Below are positions 1-9,366 of a stretch of 64,000 nt of DNA, in pieces. Each line of letters starts with the position of its first letter. Position 1 is the stretch's first letter. The position numbers were made by a program, and so were the translations under genes. The notes under the pieces were generated by a model. That model worked only from the letters and a program-made list of their open reading frames with translations. It ran no database searches and was not told where the DNA came from. This DNA comes from Bacteriovorax sp. BAL6_X (lineage in GTDB: Bacteria; Bdellovibrionota; Bacteriovoracia; Bacteriovoracales; Bacteriovoracaceae), in assembly GCF_000443995.1 (NCBI RefSeq), contig NZ_AUMC01000008.1, positions 1 to 64,000 of the forward strand, in the 5' to 3' direction.

Positions 1-70
1 GCCCCTTATAAGTTGCAGAATGAGCTGAAAGTGCAGTTAATGACAATAGCACTAGTAATAATCTTTTCAT
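1..70 (-). CDS. Start of an exported protein (partial, runs off the left edge)
   Basis: Only the first 23 codons are inside the window. They read as a classic signal peptide: Met-Lys-Arg, then a Leu-rich hydrophobic stretch, then an Ala-x-Ser-Ala type cleavage region followed by Thr-Tyr-Lys. A strong Shine-Dalgarno (GGAGGA) lies just upstream of the ATG at position 70. The mature protein is not visible, so no function can be given. The start is well supported by the ribosome site and signal peptide together. Confidence 0.7.
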   Translation of the reverse strand, partial: MKRLLLVLLSLTALSAHSATYKG

Positions 71-230
71 AATTGTCCTCCATTATTTTTCTTCATCTTA
101 AATCTTTAAGTAAACAATTTCAGAATACATCGCTATGGAAAAAAAGGTGAAAAGTTGAAATATTTATATATATGAACAAAGAATAATCTATGCTAACTAA
201 TGGAAATCTCGATTGGTACCCGCGCCCCTT

Positions 231-758
231 TTAGTGGTGAGGGATGAGAATTAGCTCACGAGTACTGTAGCCTAGAGAGTCTAGCTCCCTGATGGCATTC
301 GCAACAATTTTTGATGAGTGGGCCTTGCTATACTTGCGCGACATGATCCACAGGTACTTTTCGTCAGGAACACCAATGGCAACCCACTCATAATTTGGGT
401 CAAGTGCGATAACGAGATAGTCGAATTTAAGAGGCCAAAAGAGCTGTATTTTCCAATGAGCATTGGTTTGACTATTTTCGATCCAGGCCTTTTGCCTTAA
501 GACTTTTTTTTCACCATCAAATGAATATTTATTGAAAACGAATTTAACATCAATACGCTTTTCTTTTTCATTCCACGTATAAGTCTCGATTGAATTATGT
601 TGGCCGTCCTCGAGAAATGTCCCACGTGCTGCTAGCACAAACCAATCCCCCATAAAGCGATCGATATCAACATAGGCGACAGTTTTATCATAAGTAGTCG
701 TGCTACAACTTAAAAACAAAATGCTGAATATAAAGAGTAAATACTTTAGAACCACCAC
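231..758 (-). CDS. blc: Outer-membrane lipocalin, Blc type
   Basis: Bacterial lipocalins are small beta-barrel lipoproteins that bind fatty acids or lysophospholipids at the outer membrane. The 175-residue product has a hydrophobic leader ending in a lipobox with Cys18 as lipidated residue. The lipocalin signature DRFMGDWFVLA follows near residue 33, and later strands such as FDYLVIALDPNYEWVAIG and YLWIMSR are typical of Blc. Length matches the family. It is the last gene of a minus-strand unit and overlaps the metallo-hydrolase upstream by 13 bases, so the two are translationally coupled. The ligand cannot be told from sequence; the neighbours argue for a lipid. Confidence 0.85.
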   Translation of the reverse strand: MVVLKYLLFIFSILFLSCSTTTYDKTVAYVDIDRFMGDWFVLAARGTFLEDGQHNSIETYTWNEKEKRIDVKFVFNKYSFDGEKKVLRQKAWIENSQTNAHWKIQLFWPLKFDYLVIALDPNYEWVAIGVPDEKYLWIMSRKYSKAHSSKIVANAIRELDSLGYSTRELILIPHH

Positions 759-1876
759 TTCTTTGTAACATATTCCTGTTCATCAAAAGAGACAATTTCT
801 CCTAATTTTGGTGCCATTAACTTAAGAAGACCTAAATTCGAGAATTCATCTAACTTCTCAATAGGCTCCTGCCACGGATGAAATGAGAGTGAAAAAGCAC
901 CCCAATGAATTGGGAAGTAATATTTTGCGTTGATATCAGCAAAGGCCTTAGGCCACTCTTCAGGTAATAAGTGAACAGCAAACCAGTCAGGGTTATATTG
1001 GCCAGACTCCATAAAGGCGACATCAAAGGGCCCCAAACGGCTTCCAATTTCTTTGAAATGAATATCGTAGCCAGTATCTCCACTGAAGTAGAGGTTATTA
1101 TTCTTAGTCTTTACAACCCATGAGGCCCACAAAGTCGTATTTTCATGGGCCTGATCTCTCCCTGAGAAGTGCTGAGCAGGAGTTGCCGTAAACTTGACGC
1201 CTTCAAAATCGACGTCTTGCCACCAATCAAGTTCAGTAATACGAGAGTCATCAAATCCCCATCTTTTTAGATGCGAACCTACGCCTAGAGGCGTGATAAT
1301 TTTAACGTCTTTCTTCTTAGCAAAAAATTTCATCGTCGTCATATCAAGGTGATCATAGTGGTCATGAGAGATAATTATATAATCGATTTCTGGAAGCTCT
1401 TCTAAAGAGAGAACCGGAGCAGCAAAGCGCTTTACAAATAAAGGAACAGGTGAAGATGACCCTGAAAAGATTGGATCGATTAAAACGATCTTTGAATCAA
1501 CATTTAAAAGGATTGTTGAGTGCCCAAACCAAATCGACTTAACGTGATCTGACTTCTCTAAAAACTTTTTCATATCAGGCTTTACTGAAGGAAGGGCCTT
1601 TTCAGGATAGCGTCCTCCCCCTTTCCCTAAGAATTCAATAAATTTAGAAAGGCCAAATCCATCTTTTTGAATCGGCTGCTCTTTTGTTATACCAGGTCTG
1701 CGATTAACAAAGATTTGTTCAGAAGAATCGAAATTATCCGACTTTTCAAAAGTTCTTAATTGCCCCTTATTTGGGTGGGCACCAAGAGAAGACATGAAAA
1801 CTGAAGCAACTTTGCTCATAGCTGTACATCCAGATAAATTTAATAAGATAACTAATAGAAGAATATGCTTAAACAT
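746..1876 (-). CDS. Metallo-beta-lactamase-fold hydrolase, NAPE-PLD/RomA-like lipoprotein
   Basis: The protein has an N-terminal lipoprotein leader (LSGC, lipid Cys17) and then a metallo-beta-lactamase fold. The zinc motif HxHxDH is at residues 171-176 (HDHYDHLD). Downstream metal-ligand positions can be seen in the segments PAQHFSGRD, YFSGDTGYD and FPIHWGAF. The order WFGHST...DPIF...HDHYDH...HFSGR is characteristic of the group that includes NAPE-hydrolysing phospholipase D and bacterial RomA-like proteins. A phosphodiesterase or phospholipid hydrolase role in the periplasm or outer membrane is therefore likely, but the substrate is an inference. Its ATG shares one base with the stop of the permease upstream. 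Confidence 0.75.
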   Translation of the reverse strand: MFKHILLLVILLNLSGCTAMSKVASVFMSSLGAHPNKGQLRTFEKSDNFDSSEQIFVNRRPGITKEQPIQKDGFGLSKFIEFLGKGGGRYPEKALPSVKPDMKKFLEKSDHVKSIWFGHSTILLNVDSKIVLIDPIFSGSSSPVPLFVKRFAAPVLSLEELPEIDYIIISHDHYDHLDMTTMKFFAKKKDVKIITPLGVGSHLKRWGFDDSRITELDWWQDVDFEGVKFTATPAQHFSGRDQAHENTTLWASWVVKTKNNNLYFSGDTGYDIHFKEIGSRLGPFDVAFMESGQYNPDWFAVHLLPEEWPKAFADINAKYYFPIHWGAFSLSFHPWQEPIEKLDEFSNLGLLKLMAPKLGEIVSFDEQEYVTKKWWF

Positions 1877-3048
1877 TAAGTTCCTACTTTTTTAACAAAG
1901 CTAATGAAATTGCCATTATCCTTGAAGAATCTCCAATTAGAAAAAAGTGTAAAAATCACTGTAATAATAACAGGCACTAGGAATGAGAAGACGAACGATG
2001 TTCCAGTAAAGCGTACCGGAAGTGAACGATCCACAAACATCGCTGGCATAATGACTGGAGAAAACTGCGCTAAAAGTTTAAGTACAATAAAGCTTAAAAG
2101 ATTCCCAACTCCAATTGCACAAATTGTAATAATGGCAATATTAAGGCCTCCATACTTTTTGATCTGGTTCATACTCATGCCAAGTATCCAAAAAGAAGCA
2201 AAGTCATTCCTAACTCTTGCGTAAAATATTGAAAGGCCTGAAATGATCGAAAAAGTTACGAGAACAATTGTTGCTAAAAATAAAAAGAGAACCACATTAT
2301 TTTCTAAAGCGAGCGCGTAAACGAGGTTTTGATTTAACTCTTCCCAAGTTTTAAAGCTTGCACCTTGTGAAGTTAAATACTGTTCTAACTCCACTTTGGC
2401 CGGCCCAGACAAAGCACTAAAAACTCTAAGCTTATTATAACGACGGGACTTTGCAATTGAAAAGGCGCTATAAGCATGGCCCCAAGCATGAAGCTCATCA
2501 ATATCAGGGTCCATTGAATCTGTGAAATTTTCAATCATTAAAGACTTAAAGCGTGGTAGCTCTCCAAAGAATACATCAGTGTGGGCCGGTGAGATAAATT
2601 GAATCTTATCATCGAGACCTGCATAAATCTTTCTGGCCAAATATGGTGATAAGAGAATCTCTTCACGCTCGGGCCAATGGTCAATGGCCTGAGGCAGTAC
2701 AGTTGAAGTCTCTTTTGTTAGCCCGTGAAAAATAACAGGGGCCAAATAGCCTTCGAGACGAATAAGACCTTCAATTTCATATTCAAAAGAATATTTTAAA
2801 CTCTTATCATCTAAATAATCCTGTGTCTTTTCAAAGCTAAGATCTTTAGGAAGATCAATAATATAGCGCCCTAGGGTCTGCTTTCCTCGCTCAATACGGT
2901 TCGCTTGTAGTCCCTTTAGGACAGACTGAACACTTAATAGCGAAAAACTTGATATAATAAGACTCGCTAAGGCCATAATAAGTAGCCTTTGGCGAGTCTT
3001 AGCTTTAAATAAGTAATTTAGAAAGAATCTAAAAAAGCTTAGAAACAT
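1876..3048 (-). CDS. FtsX/LolC-LolE-like ABC transporter permease
   Basis: The 390-residue protein shows the LolC/E-MacB architecture: one N-terminal membrane helix (about residues 20-42), a soluble periplasmic domain of roughly 200 residues, and three C-terminal helices (about 250-276, 305-332 and 350-372). LolC/E permeases extract lipoproteins from the inner membrane; MacB relatives move other substrates out of the periplasm. No ATP-binding partner gene is next to it. The gene starts 5 bases after the end of fadJ and its stop overlaps the hydrolase start, so it belongs to the fad transcription unit. The exact substrate is unknown. Confidence 0.65.
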   Translation of the reverse strand: MFLSFFRFFLNYLFKAKTRQRLLIMALASLIISSFSLLSVQSVLKGLQANRIERGKQTLGRYIIDLPKDLSFEKTQDYLDDKSLKYSFEYEIEGLIRLEGYLAPVIFHGLTKETSTVLPQAIDHWPEREEILLSPYLARKIYAGLDDKIQFISPAHTDVFFGELPRFKSLMIENFTDSMDPDIDELHAWGHAYSAFSIAKSRRYNKLRVFSALSGPAKVELEQYLTSQGASFKTWEELNQNLVYALALENNVVLFLFLATIVLVTFSIISGLSIFYARVRNDFASFWILGMSMNQIKKYGGLNIAIITICAIGVGNLLSFIVLKLLAQFSPVIMPAMFVDRSLPVRFTGTSFVFSFLVPVIITVIFTLFSNWRFFKDNGNFISFVKKVGT

Positions 3049-3053
3049 CTAAT

Positions 3054-5171
3054 TTATAGCTCGTAAAAAGTTGAGTTTTCATCTGCAAGCTTATTTATAA
3101 GCGCACATGGAGTGAAGCGGTCTTTACTTACACTCTCAGAAAACTTAAGCATTTCATCTCTAAGTCGAGCGATACCTTGAGTATCTGCATATCTTAGAAG
3201 ACCTCCTCTAAATGGAGGAAAACCGATTCCAAAAATAAGTCCTAGATCGACATCTTTTGCTTTTGCAACAATCTTATCTTCAAGAGTTGTTGCCGCTTCA
3301 TTAATCATTGGCAGAAAAATTCTCATTTGAATCTCTGTTTCACTCATTTTCTTAGATGCTTTTGGAAGCATATTCCATGCTTCCTGATTTGGACCAGTTG
3401 GCTTACCTTTTTCATCATATAAATAGAAACCTTTGGCATTTTTCTTACCAAAGAATTCTTTTTCAAGCATCTGCTTTCCAATAGCATTTGAGGCCTGGCG
3501 CTCACCAAGGCCGTCATAGATAATTTTTGAAACTTTGTCCCCTACATCAATACCAACTTCATCAAGAAGTCTAAATGGACCCATTGGCATCCCAAAGTTA
3601 AGACAAGCATCATCGATATCTTTAATTGAAACACCTTCTTCAAGTAAGAAGCCGGCTTCATTCATATATGGCATAAGGATACGGTTTACAAGAAATCCCG
3701 GCCCATCATTAACAACGACTGGAGTTTTCTTAACTTTAACCACCCAATCATATAGAGATTCGATCGTTTCATCAGAAACACCATCGTGTTTGATGATTTC
3801 TACAAGAGGCATCATGTGAACAGGGTTAAAGAAGTGAAGACCTGCAAATCTTGAATTGTCTTCAAGTGCGCTTGCCATCTCTTGAATTGAAAGAGACGAA
3901 GTATTTGAAGTAAGAATCGTATCTTTGCGAACTTTCGTTTCAGTTTCAGCAAAAACTTTCTTTTTAATATCCATATTTTCAACAACGGCCTCGATCACAA
4001 GGTCAGTGTGTTCAAATCCACGATAATCAGTTTGAGCACTAATTGATCTCATCTTGCGCTCAAAATCATCCTTAGACATACGCTTTCTTTTAACAGCACC
4101 TGCAAAGTTACTCGATGCTTGCTTTAAACCAAGCTCAAGTCCAACTTGATTAAGATCTTTCATGATTGGGAACATATCATTCTTGGCCATAAGCCAAGCG
4201 ATACCACCACCCATCGTACCTGCTCCAAGACAAGCTCCACGGCGGAGTTTTCTTCCAACACCTTTTGCATCATCCATTTTCTTAGAACCTTCCATTAAGA
4301 AGAAAATATGACGAAGATTCTTCGATTGTTCACCAATACATAACTCTCCAAAAGCTTGTGCTTCAGAAGTTAAGTAAGACGTACGACCTTTCATGACTCC
4401 AGCTTCCATAACGTCAAGAATCTTAAGCGGTGCTTGATAGAAACCTTTAGTTTTCTTTAGAACAGACTCGCGAGCTTTTTGAAAAATAATTTTCTTAGTG
4501 AATACATTATCAGTTGCAGCGTCTTGCATTTTATCCATCATACTTCGCTTATCAACTTTCTTTTTGAAGTGCATTGGCGCTAGATCAACAAGACGCTCTT
4601 TTGCGTAAACCTCATCAACAAGTCCAGATCTCTTCGCTTTTTTAGCATTAAGAGTTTTCCCTGAAAGGATCATATCAAGAGCTGTTGGAAGCCCTACTGA
4701 TTTTGGAAGACGAAAAGTCCCACCGAAACCTGGAATTAGGCCAAGCTTAACTTCAGGAAGTCCAAGACCTGTTGCCTTGTCATCACTTACAATTCTTGAT
4801 TTACATGAAAGTGCAAACTCAAGTCCACCACCAAGACAGACTCCGTGGATACATGCAACAGTTGGCATTTTTAAATCTTCAATGCGATTAAAAATCGTCT
4901 GCCCAGCTTCCGCACCGGCTTGTCCATCTGCCGCCGTATGCATTGTATCGAATAACTTAATATCTGCACCGGCCATAAAACATCTATCTTTATGTGAAAA
5001 GAAGATTGCTCCATCCAGCTCTTTTTCTTTTGTATGAAGATCTTCAACGATATCTTGAAGTTCTTTTAATGTTTCTTCATCGAAAACTGTCATCGAAGCT
5101 TTGTCATTATAACCAAAGCCGATATATGCCTTCTTATCCTTGATTTCAAAACTGATTCTCTTATATGTCAT
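3054..5171 (-). CDS. fadJ: Beta-oxidation multifunctional enzyme: enoyl-CoA hydratase / 3-hydroxyacyl-CoA dehydrogenase
   Basis: This 705-residue protein carries out the middle two steps of fatty-acid beta-oxidation. The N-terminal crotonase domain (about 1-200) has the oxyanion segment HGVCLGGGLEFAL and the second catalytic Glu in LPEVKLGLIPGFGG. The NAD-binding Rossmann motif GAGTMGGGIAW follows at about residue 318. The C-terminal dehydrogenase region has HFFNPVHMMPLVEI and the conserved GFLVNRIL. Length and domain order match FadJ/FadB alpha subunits. The thiolase partner lies 27 bases upstream on the same strand, as in fadIJ operons. FadB-like naming is the main alternative. Confidence 0.92.
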   Translation of the reverse strand: MTYKRISFEIKDKKAYIGFGYNDKASMTVFDEETLKELQDIVEDLHTKEKELDGAIFFSHKDRCFMAGADIKLFDTMHTAADGQAGAEAGQTIFNRIEDLKMPTVACIHGVCLGGGLEFALSCKSRIVSDDKATGLGLPEVKLGLIPGFGGTFRLPKSVGLPTALDMILSGKTLNAKKAKRSGLVDEVYAKERLVDLAPMHFKKKVDKRSMMDKMQDAATDNVFTKKIIFQKARESVLKKTKGFYQAPLKILDVMEAGVMKGRTSYLTSEAQAFGELCIGEQSKNLRHIFFLMEGSKKMDDAKGVGRKLRRGACLGAGTMGGGIAWLMAKNDMFPIMKDLNQVGLELGLKQASSNFAGAVKRKRMSKDDFERKMRSISAQTDYRGFEHTDLVIEAVVENMDIKKKVFAETETKVRKDTILTSNTSSLSIQEMASALEDNSRFAGLHFFNPVHMMPLVEIIKHDGVSDETIESLYDWVVKVKKTPVVVNDGPGFLVNRILMPYMNEAGFLLEEGVSIKDIDDACLNFGMPMGPFRLLDEVGIDVGDKVSKIIYDGLGERQASNAIGKQMLEKEFFGKKNAKGFYLYDEKGKPTGPNQEAWNMLPKASKKMSETEIQMRIFLPMINEAATTLEDKIVAKAKDVDLGLIFGIGFPPFRGGLLRYADTQGIARLRDEMLKFSESVSKDRFTPCALINKLADENSTFYEL

Positions 5172-5198
5172 TGCTATATCCTATATTTTCTAAATTAA

Positions 5199-6488
5199 TT
5201 ACTTTTGTAAGTTCTCGATAATCATAGCACCACCTTGACCACCACCGATACAAAGTGAAGCAACACCAAATCCTGCTTTTCTCTTTTTTAATTCATGAGC
5301 AAGAGTTACAATTAAGCGTGATCCAGTTGATCCTACAGGGTGTCCAAGAGCGATAGCACCACCATTAACGTTTAGTTTATCAGCTGGAATTTCGCCCCAT
5401 AATTTATCAATACCAAAAAAGTCAGCAACTTTCTTATCAGTAAAGGCCTTCTTTACAGCAATAATTTGCGCAGCAAATGCTTCGTTAATTTCAATGAGAT
5501 CCATTTGCTCAAGAGTCATATTTGATCTTCTAAACACACCATCCATTGCATGAAGTGGCCCCATCCCCATACGCTCTGGCTCAAGTCCATGGAAATGATA
5601 ATCAACGACACGTGCTAGTGGCTCTAGGTTGTATTTTTTAACGGCCTCTTCTGAACAGAATAGAATTGCTGAACCACCATCTGTAATTGGACAACTATTA
5701 CCAACAGTAACTGTACCTGACTTGCGATCAAAGTAAGGCTTCATTTTAGCCAGGCCTTCAACTGATGACTCTTTTCTTGGGCCATGATCATTCATAAGTA
5801 ATTTATCTAATTTTGAACCATAGATTAAAGGAACAATCTCATCAGCAAAACGACCTTCTTCAATGGCCTTAATTGCTTTATGGTGAGATTCATTTGCATA
5901 AATATCCTGCTCTTCACGAGTGATACCAAGCTCACGGGCAAGAAGCTCTGCTGTTTGTCCCATATTTAGGCCACAGAAAGGATCTGTTAAACCTTGTTCA
6001 ATTGCAATAATTGGAGAAAGATATGCAGGTTTAAAAGTTGATAGAACTTTTAATTTATCACCAGTTGTTTTTGCTTTCATTAAAGATGCAAAAAGCTCAG
6101 TCATTTGCTTCCCATAAATAAGAGGCATATTTGACATTGATTCAACACCACCAGCAATCACGACATCACTACGTCCACTTGCAACTTTAATGAATGCTTG
6201 TGAAGCTGCCTCAAGTCCAGAAGCACAATTTCTATGTACAGAGTAACCAGAAGTCTTCTTATGCAGGCCGGCCTCTAATGCAATTACTCGTCCAACATTT
6301 GGATATTTTGCAGGAGTTCCAGTGTTTCCAAAAATGACCTCATCAACTTCATCGTCACCGATAGAAGTTCCATCCATAATATGGCGAACAAGGTAAGCAC
6401 CTAGGTAAGGAGCTTGAATATCTTTAATAATAGTTCCGGCTTTTGCATGAGGAGTTCTCACTGCCTCGACAATGTAGACTGGTTTCAT
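5199..6488 (-). CDS. fadI: Acetyl-CoA C-acyltransferase (thiolase), beta-oxidation
   Basis: Thiolase catalyses the last step of beta-oxidation, releasing acetyl-CoA. The nucleophilic Cys is in HRNCASGLEAASQ (about residue 88). The His-containing motif NGGAIALGHPVGSTGSR and the C-terminal catalytic Cys in ASLCIGGGQGGAM are both present. The 429-residue length fits FadI rather than the shorter 390-residue biosynthetic thiolases. It is the first gene of the unit; a short gap with an intrinsic terminator separates it from the next upstream gene. Confidence 0.92.
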   Translation of the reverse strand: MKPVYIVEAVRTPHAKAGTIIKDIQAPYLGAYLVRHIMDGTSIGDDEVDEVIFGNTGTPAKYPNVGRVIALEAGLHKKTSGYSVHRNCASGLEAASQAFIKVASGRSDVVIAGGVESMSNMPLIYGKQMTELFASLMKAKTTGDKLKVLSTFKPAYLSPIIAIEQGLTDPFCGLNMGQTAELLARELGITREEQDIYANESHHKAIKAIEEGRFADEIVPLIYGSKLDKLLMNDHGPRKESSVEGLAKMKPYFDRKSGTVTVGNSCPITDGGSAILFCSEEAVKKYNLEPLARVVDYHFHGLEPERMGMGPLHAMDGVFRRSNMTLEQMDLIEINEAFAAQIIAVKKAFTDKKVADFFGIDKLWGEIPADKLNVNGGAIALGHPVGSTGSRLIVTLAHELKKRKAGFGVASLCIGGGQGGAMIIENLQK

Positions 6489-6557
6489 TGATGATTCCTT
6501 TCTTCAAATTATTTTACTTGCTTAATATTGTAAGGATAATCAGTGGCAATGAAAAGT

Positions 6558-6584
6558 AAAAAGGCCCCTTATCGGAGCCTTTTT
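6558..6584 (-). terminator. Intrinsic terminator after the barrel-protein gene
   Basis: An 11-base stem (AAAAAGGCTCC with GGGGCCTTTTT, one G-T wobble) encloses a five-base loop and ends in T residues on the minus strand. It sits between the end of the 6614-7633 gene and the start of fadI, so it separates the two units. Confidence 0.8.
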
Positions 6585-6613
6585 ATGAGAACATAGGTTT
6601 TTTAAACAATTGT

Positions 6614-7633
6614 TTAGAATAGGTATGAAAGACCAACACCTAAAGTAAATGTGTCAGCATTTTCAATATTTCTAGCTTGGTCAACTAGTGCCTTCTGGTT
6701 ATTAGAACCATTGTACTGGGCCTCTTCTCCAAGTCTAAAAATATTCTTTTCGTATGAAAGTCCTACTTGTGCACTAAATTCTTTAGCAAAATTTACTTCT
6801 ACTCCAAGAGATGCACTACCTGATACATACTTCATCGACTGCTTAGTCTCGTTATAAGTATCAACTGGATTTTGAATTTCAAATGATCCAAAGTGAATTC
6901 CAGTTCCAACACTTAAATATGGTTTAATCTTAGCTGAACGTGAGAAATAAAATTTACCATATCCGCCAAAGTTAAATTCGTTATATGAAATCTCATCATT
7001 TTGAGAGTACGAATTGTAGCTATTATTATAACCGTTGTAACCATAACCATAATTATTATAGTTACTAAGTTCATTGCCTTGAATTGTTAGATTCATAAAC
7101 CCTGCACTAATTCCAATTGAAACTCGCTCAGACATTACTGTTTCAACAGCAGCTTGGAGGTTAATTCCAGCTGTCCACTCCTTCTGCTCACCAGTAATAC
7201 TCTTATACCCTGTCTCAATAGTTAGCTTGTTACTAAGCTCTGGCATTACAGGTTCTGCAACGACTGGTGCAACTGCCTGAACTCTTGCAGGTGCAGCTTG
7301 TTGATTATTAATTTCATCCATTGCCTTAAGCTGTCCCTCTAGGGCCTTTTGAATCTTGTCTGCAATACGCTTTTCTTCTTGTAGACGCATATCTTCAACA
7401 TTCTTTCTCATCATTTGCTCGTGCTTTTCTTCTAACTGGCGACGTAGCTTCTGAATCTTGTCAGCTTGAGATGGTTTCTTTTTCTTTTTGTAGAACCCGT
7501 CGATATTAATTTCGTCAGTATGTACAACCTGATCTGTTTCACTTAATAGTGGATCGTCTTGTTGTCCATATGAGGCAGCACTTGATAAAAGAAGCGCAGC
7601 TAATACGGCCGAGTTAATCATTGTTGTTTTCAT
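6614..7633 (-). CDS. Exported outer-membrane beta-barrel protein with a charged coiled-coil neck
   Basis: Unrecognised family. The 339-residue product has a signal peptide (cleavage after ASYG, about residue 23), a Lys/Glu/Gln-rich helical stretch at about residues 48-115 that looks like a coiled coil, and an Ala/Pro-rich linker. A region of alternating amphipathic strands follows from about 135 to the end and finishes in Tyr-Leu-Phe, the usual C-terminal signature of outer-membrane barrels. A Tyr/Asn/Gly-rich loop lies at about 190-215. The strand count suggests a small OmpA/OmpW-size barrel. A good Shine-Dalgarno (GGGAGA) precedes the ATG. The function is unknown. Confidence 0.65.
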   Translation of the reverse strand: MKTTMINSAVLAALLLSSAASYGQQDDPLLSETDQVVHTDEINIDGFYKKKKKPSQADKIQKLRRQLEEKHEQMMRKNVEDMRLQEEKRIADKIQKALEGQLKAMDEINNQQAAPARVQAVAPVVAEPVMPELSNKLTIETGYKSITGEQKEWTAGINLQAAVETVMSERVSIGISAGFMNLTIQGNELSNYNNYGYGYNGYNNSYNSYSQNDEISYNEFNFGGYGKFYFSRSAKIKPYLSVGTGIHFGSFEIQNPVDTYNETKQSMKYVSGSASLGVEVNFAKEFSAQVGLSYEKNIFRLGEEAQYNGSNNQKALVDQARNIENADTFTLGVGLSYLF

Positions 7634-7775
7634 GATGTTCTCCCTGTCTCTTTTTTTAAAATAGAGTTCAGTTTCTTATAACACATTGCGAGATTTTTCT
7701 GTTCAAAAGCGAACACTGATGAAATAATTTCATGAAAATGAGAAAACATTAATAATATTATACACTTAGATATGT

Positions 7776-8030
7776 CTAGCGTAGACGAAAGGTACGAAAC
7801 TTATTCGCATCGACCTCATTTGACCCATCTATTCCTATGGTTTTAAGGAAACAAAGGGGATTTATACTCCCCTGCTGGCATGCTTCAGGGTCGGCCTTAA
7901 AGCGTGCATCAAGAGTTTTAAAGACAGCAAATAAGATTGAAATTACTGCAACGAGAAGTAACATATACTCAACAGCAGTTTGACCGCGTTGGGAAAGAAG
8001 AATGGATTTCTTATCATTATTATTCATCAT
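7776..8030 (-). CDS. Flp-type pilin with class III signal peptide
   Basis: An 84-residue protein with a short charged leader ending in Arg-Gly, then QTAVEYMLLLVAVISIL. This is the Flp/TadE-style prepilin cleavage site (Gly before the mature residue, Glu at +5) followed by the hydrophobic assembly helix. Two Cys residues in the C-terminal half (CQQG and PLCF) probably form a disulfide. The start overlaps the end of the upstream gene by four bases. Flp pilins are assembled by Tad machinery powered by a CpaF ATPase; a cpaF gene lies about 51 kb away in this window. The assignment rests on the N-terminal motif only. Confidence 0.65.
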   Translation of the reverse strand: MMNNNDKKSILLSQRGQTAVEYMLLLVAVISILFAVFKTLDARFKADPEACQQGSINPLCFLKTIGIDGSNEVDANKFRTFRLR

Positions 8031-9355
8031 AAATATGTTTTAAAATCACGGGCCTCTAATAAAGTCTGTGTAATACCTAAATTATTCTTTTTCAGAGGTC
8101 CTTGGTAGTAGACTCCTTTTACAGAATCATACTTTCCACTGTCGGCCATTCTAAATTTAAGGTTTATTTTTGAACTCGAGTTAATCACACTATGATTTCG
8201 AAGCATACAAGTTTCATTTGTTAGTCGACCTTTAATGAGAGTATCATTTTCATCAATAATATCGTTGGCCAGCAGTAACTCATGCAACTCCTGTTCACAG
8301 AAGTTGTATTTAAGGCAGTCATCAAATTGTTTGAATATTTTGATCTGACATATTCGATCTTCTAAAATCTCTTTTCTTACAAGAGCTATATCACCACCAA
8401 ACGAAATTTCACTAAAGTGATAATAGTCGGCACTAATTAGCTTGTCATTTAACCTGTAGTCTAATTTTACACAGCGATAAAGATCAGTAATATTGTGAGA
8501 AATATTTAACTTATCTAAGTTTGAACTAAATATTGCAATTTTTTGAGGCGCCACGACTCCTGTAAAAGAAGAAAGCTGGACTGCCCACGGCCTTTTACTT
8601 GCAAAACTAAACTCTTCAGCAATATCTTCAAAACTACTTCCACCTAAACTTTCTATTGTCTTTGTGGCCTGCTCTTCTTTGTATTCTTGCCATTGGAAAC
8701 GGTAACGAGGTGACAACATAAGAATGAAGAAATAGATACTTTCAAGATCTGAAAATGTCTGCTCTAGCGTCTTTGTATAAACACAACGAAAACAACTTGT
8801 AAATTTCTCAAGCTCTTTATTCTCTCTTAAATGCTTTTTAAATAGAGTATAAATATCATAAATATAATTTGGGAGATCTGAGCGCAACGTACTAACAGTA
8901 ACTTGATGAAATGTCTTATAACGACATAGAGACTCTCCAAGGCGCTTAATTGAAGAAGTAAAATCTTGATCGAATTTCTCTTGGTCAACATCTTCAATAT
9001 TTAGACGGTTAATAAATTCATTATAAAGCTCAGGGAAATGGCGACAAATTTGTGAGAAATTGAGATACGGGCTTAGGCCTGCACACAATATTTGCTTCCC
9101 ATTAAACTTTAAATAAAACGGTGAATGAACAAATGAATCCTCGTCAAATATATTTGTTTCTAGCTCTAAGTCTTCTGCCCATGTCTTAATAAAAGAAAGA
9201 TCAAGTGGCCCAAAAAATTTAAAGTAAGGATCACTTTCCTTAATTCTCTTATCTTTCAAATAAATGGCACCAAAACCACTTTTTAAAATTTGAGTGGCCG
9301 TTAAGAAACTAGCAATATTATTTCCAATAACGAGGGTATTAATTTTTTTATTCAT
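8027..9355 (-). CDS. Unrecognised protein with an N-terminal Rossmann-like nucleotide-binding motif
   Basis: I do not recognise this 442-residue protein. The first 35 residues read beta-strand, glycine turn, helix, strand (NTLVIGNNIASFLTATQIL), which resembles the start of an FAD or NAD(P) Rossmann fold, although the usual GxGxxG is reduced to GNNIAS. No signal peptide or membrane helix is visible. The protein contains several Cys and many aromatic residues. It starts 11 bases after the Kdo-transferase-like gene and overlaps the pilin gene by four bases, so the three are co-transcribed. A flavin-type oxidoreductase is possible but not shown. Confidence 0.55.
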   Translation of the reverse strand: MNKKINTLVIGNNIASFLTATQILKSGFGAIYLKDKRIKESDPYFKFFGPLDLSFIKTWAEDLELETNIFDEDSFVHSPFYLKFNGKQILCAGLSPYLNFSQICRHFPELYNEFINRLNIEDVDQEKFDQDFTSSIKRLGESLCRYKTFHQVTVSTLRSDLPNYIYDIYTLFKKHLRENKELEKFTSCFRCVYTKTLEQTFSDLESIYFFILMLSPRYRFQWQEYKEEQATKTIESLGGSSFEDIAEEFSFASKRPWAVQLSSFTGVVAPQKIAIFSSNLDKLNISHNITDLYRCVKLDYRLNDKLISADYYHFSEISFGGDIALVRKEILEDRICQIKIFKQFDDCLKYNFCEQELHELLLANDIIDENDTLIKGRLTNETCMLRNHSVINSSSKINLKFRMADSGKYDSVKGVYYQGPLKKNNLGITQTLLEARDFKTYL

Positions 9356-9366
9356 ACGGTGATATC

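Noticed and set aside
7700-7715. TGTTC-N6-GAACA inverted repeat upstream of the barrel gene
   Set aside because: Only five bases per arm in AT-rich DNA; it could be chance, and no second copy was noticed.
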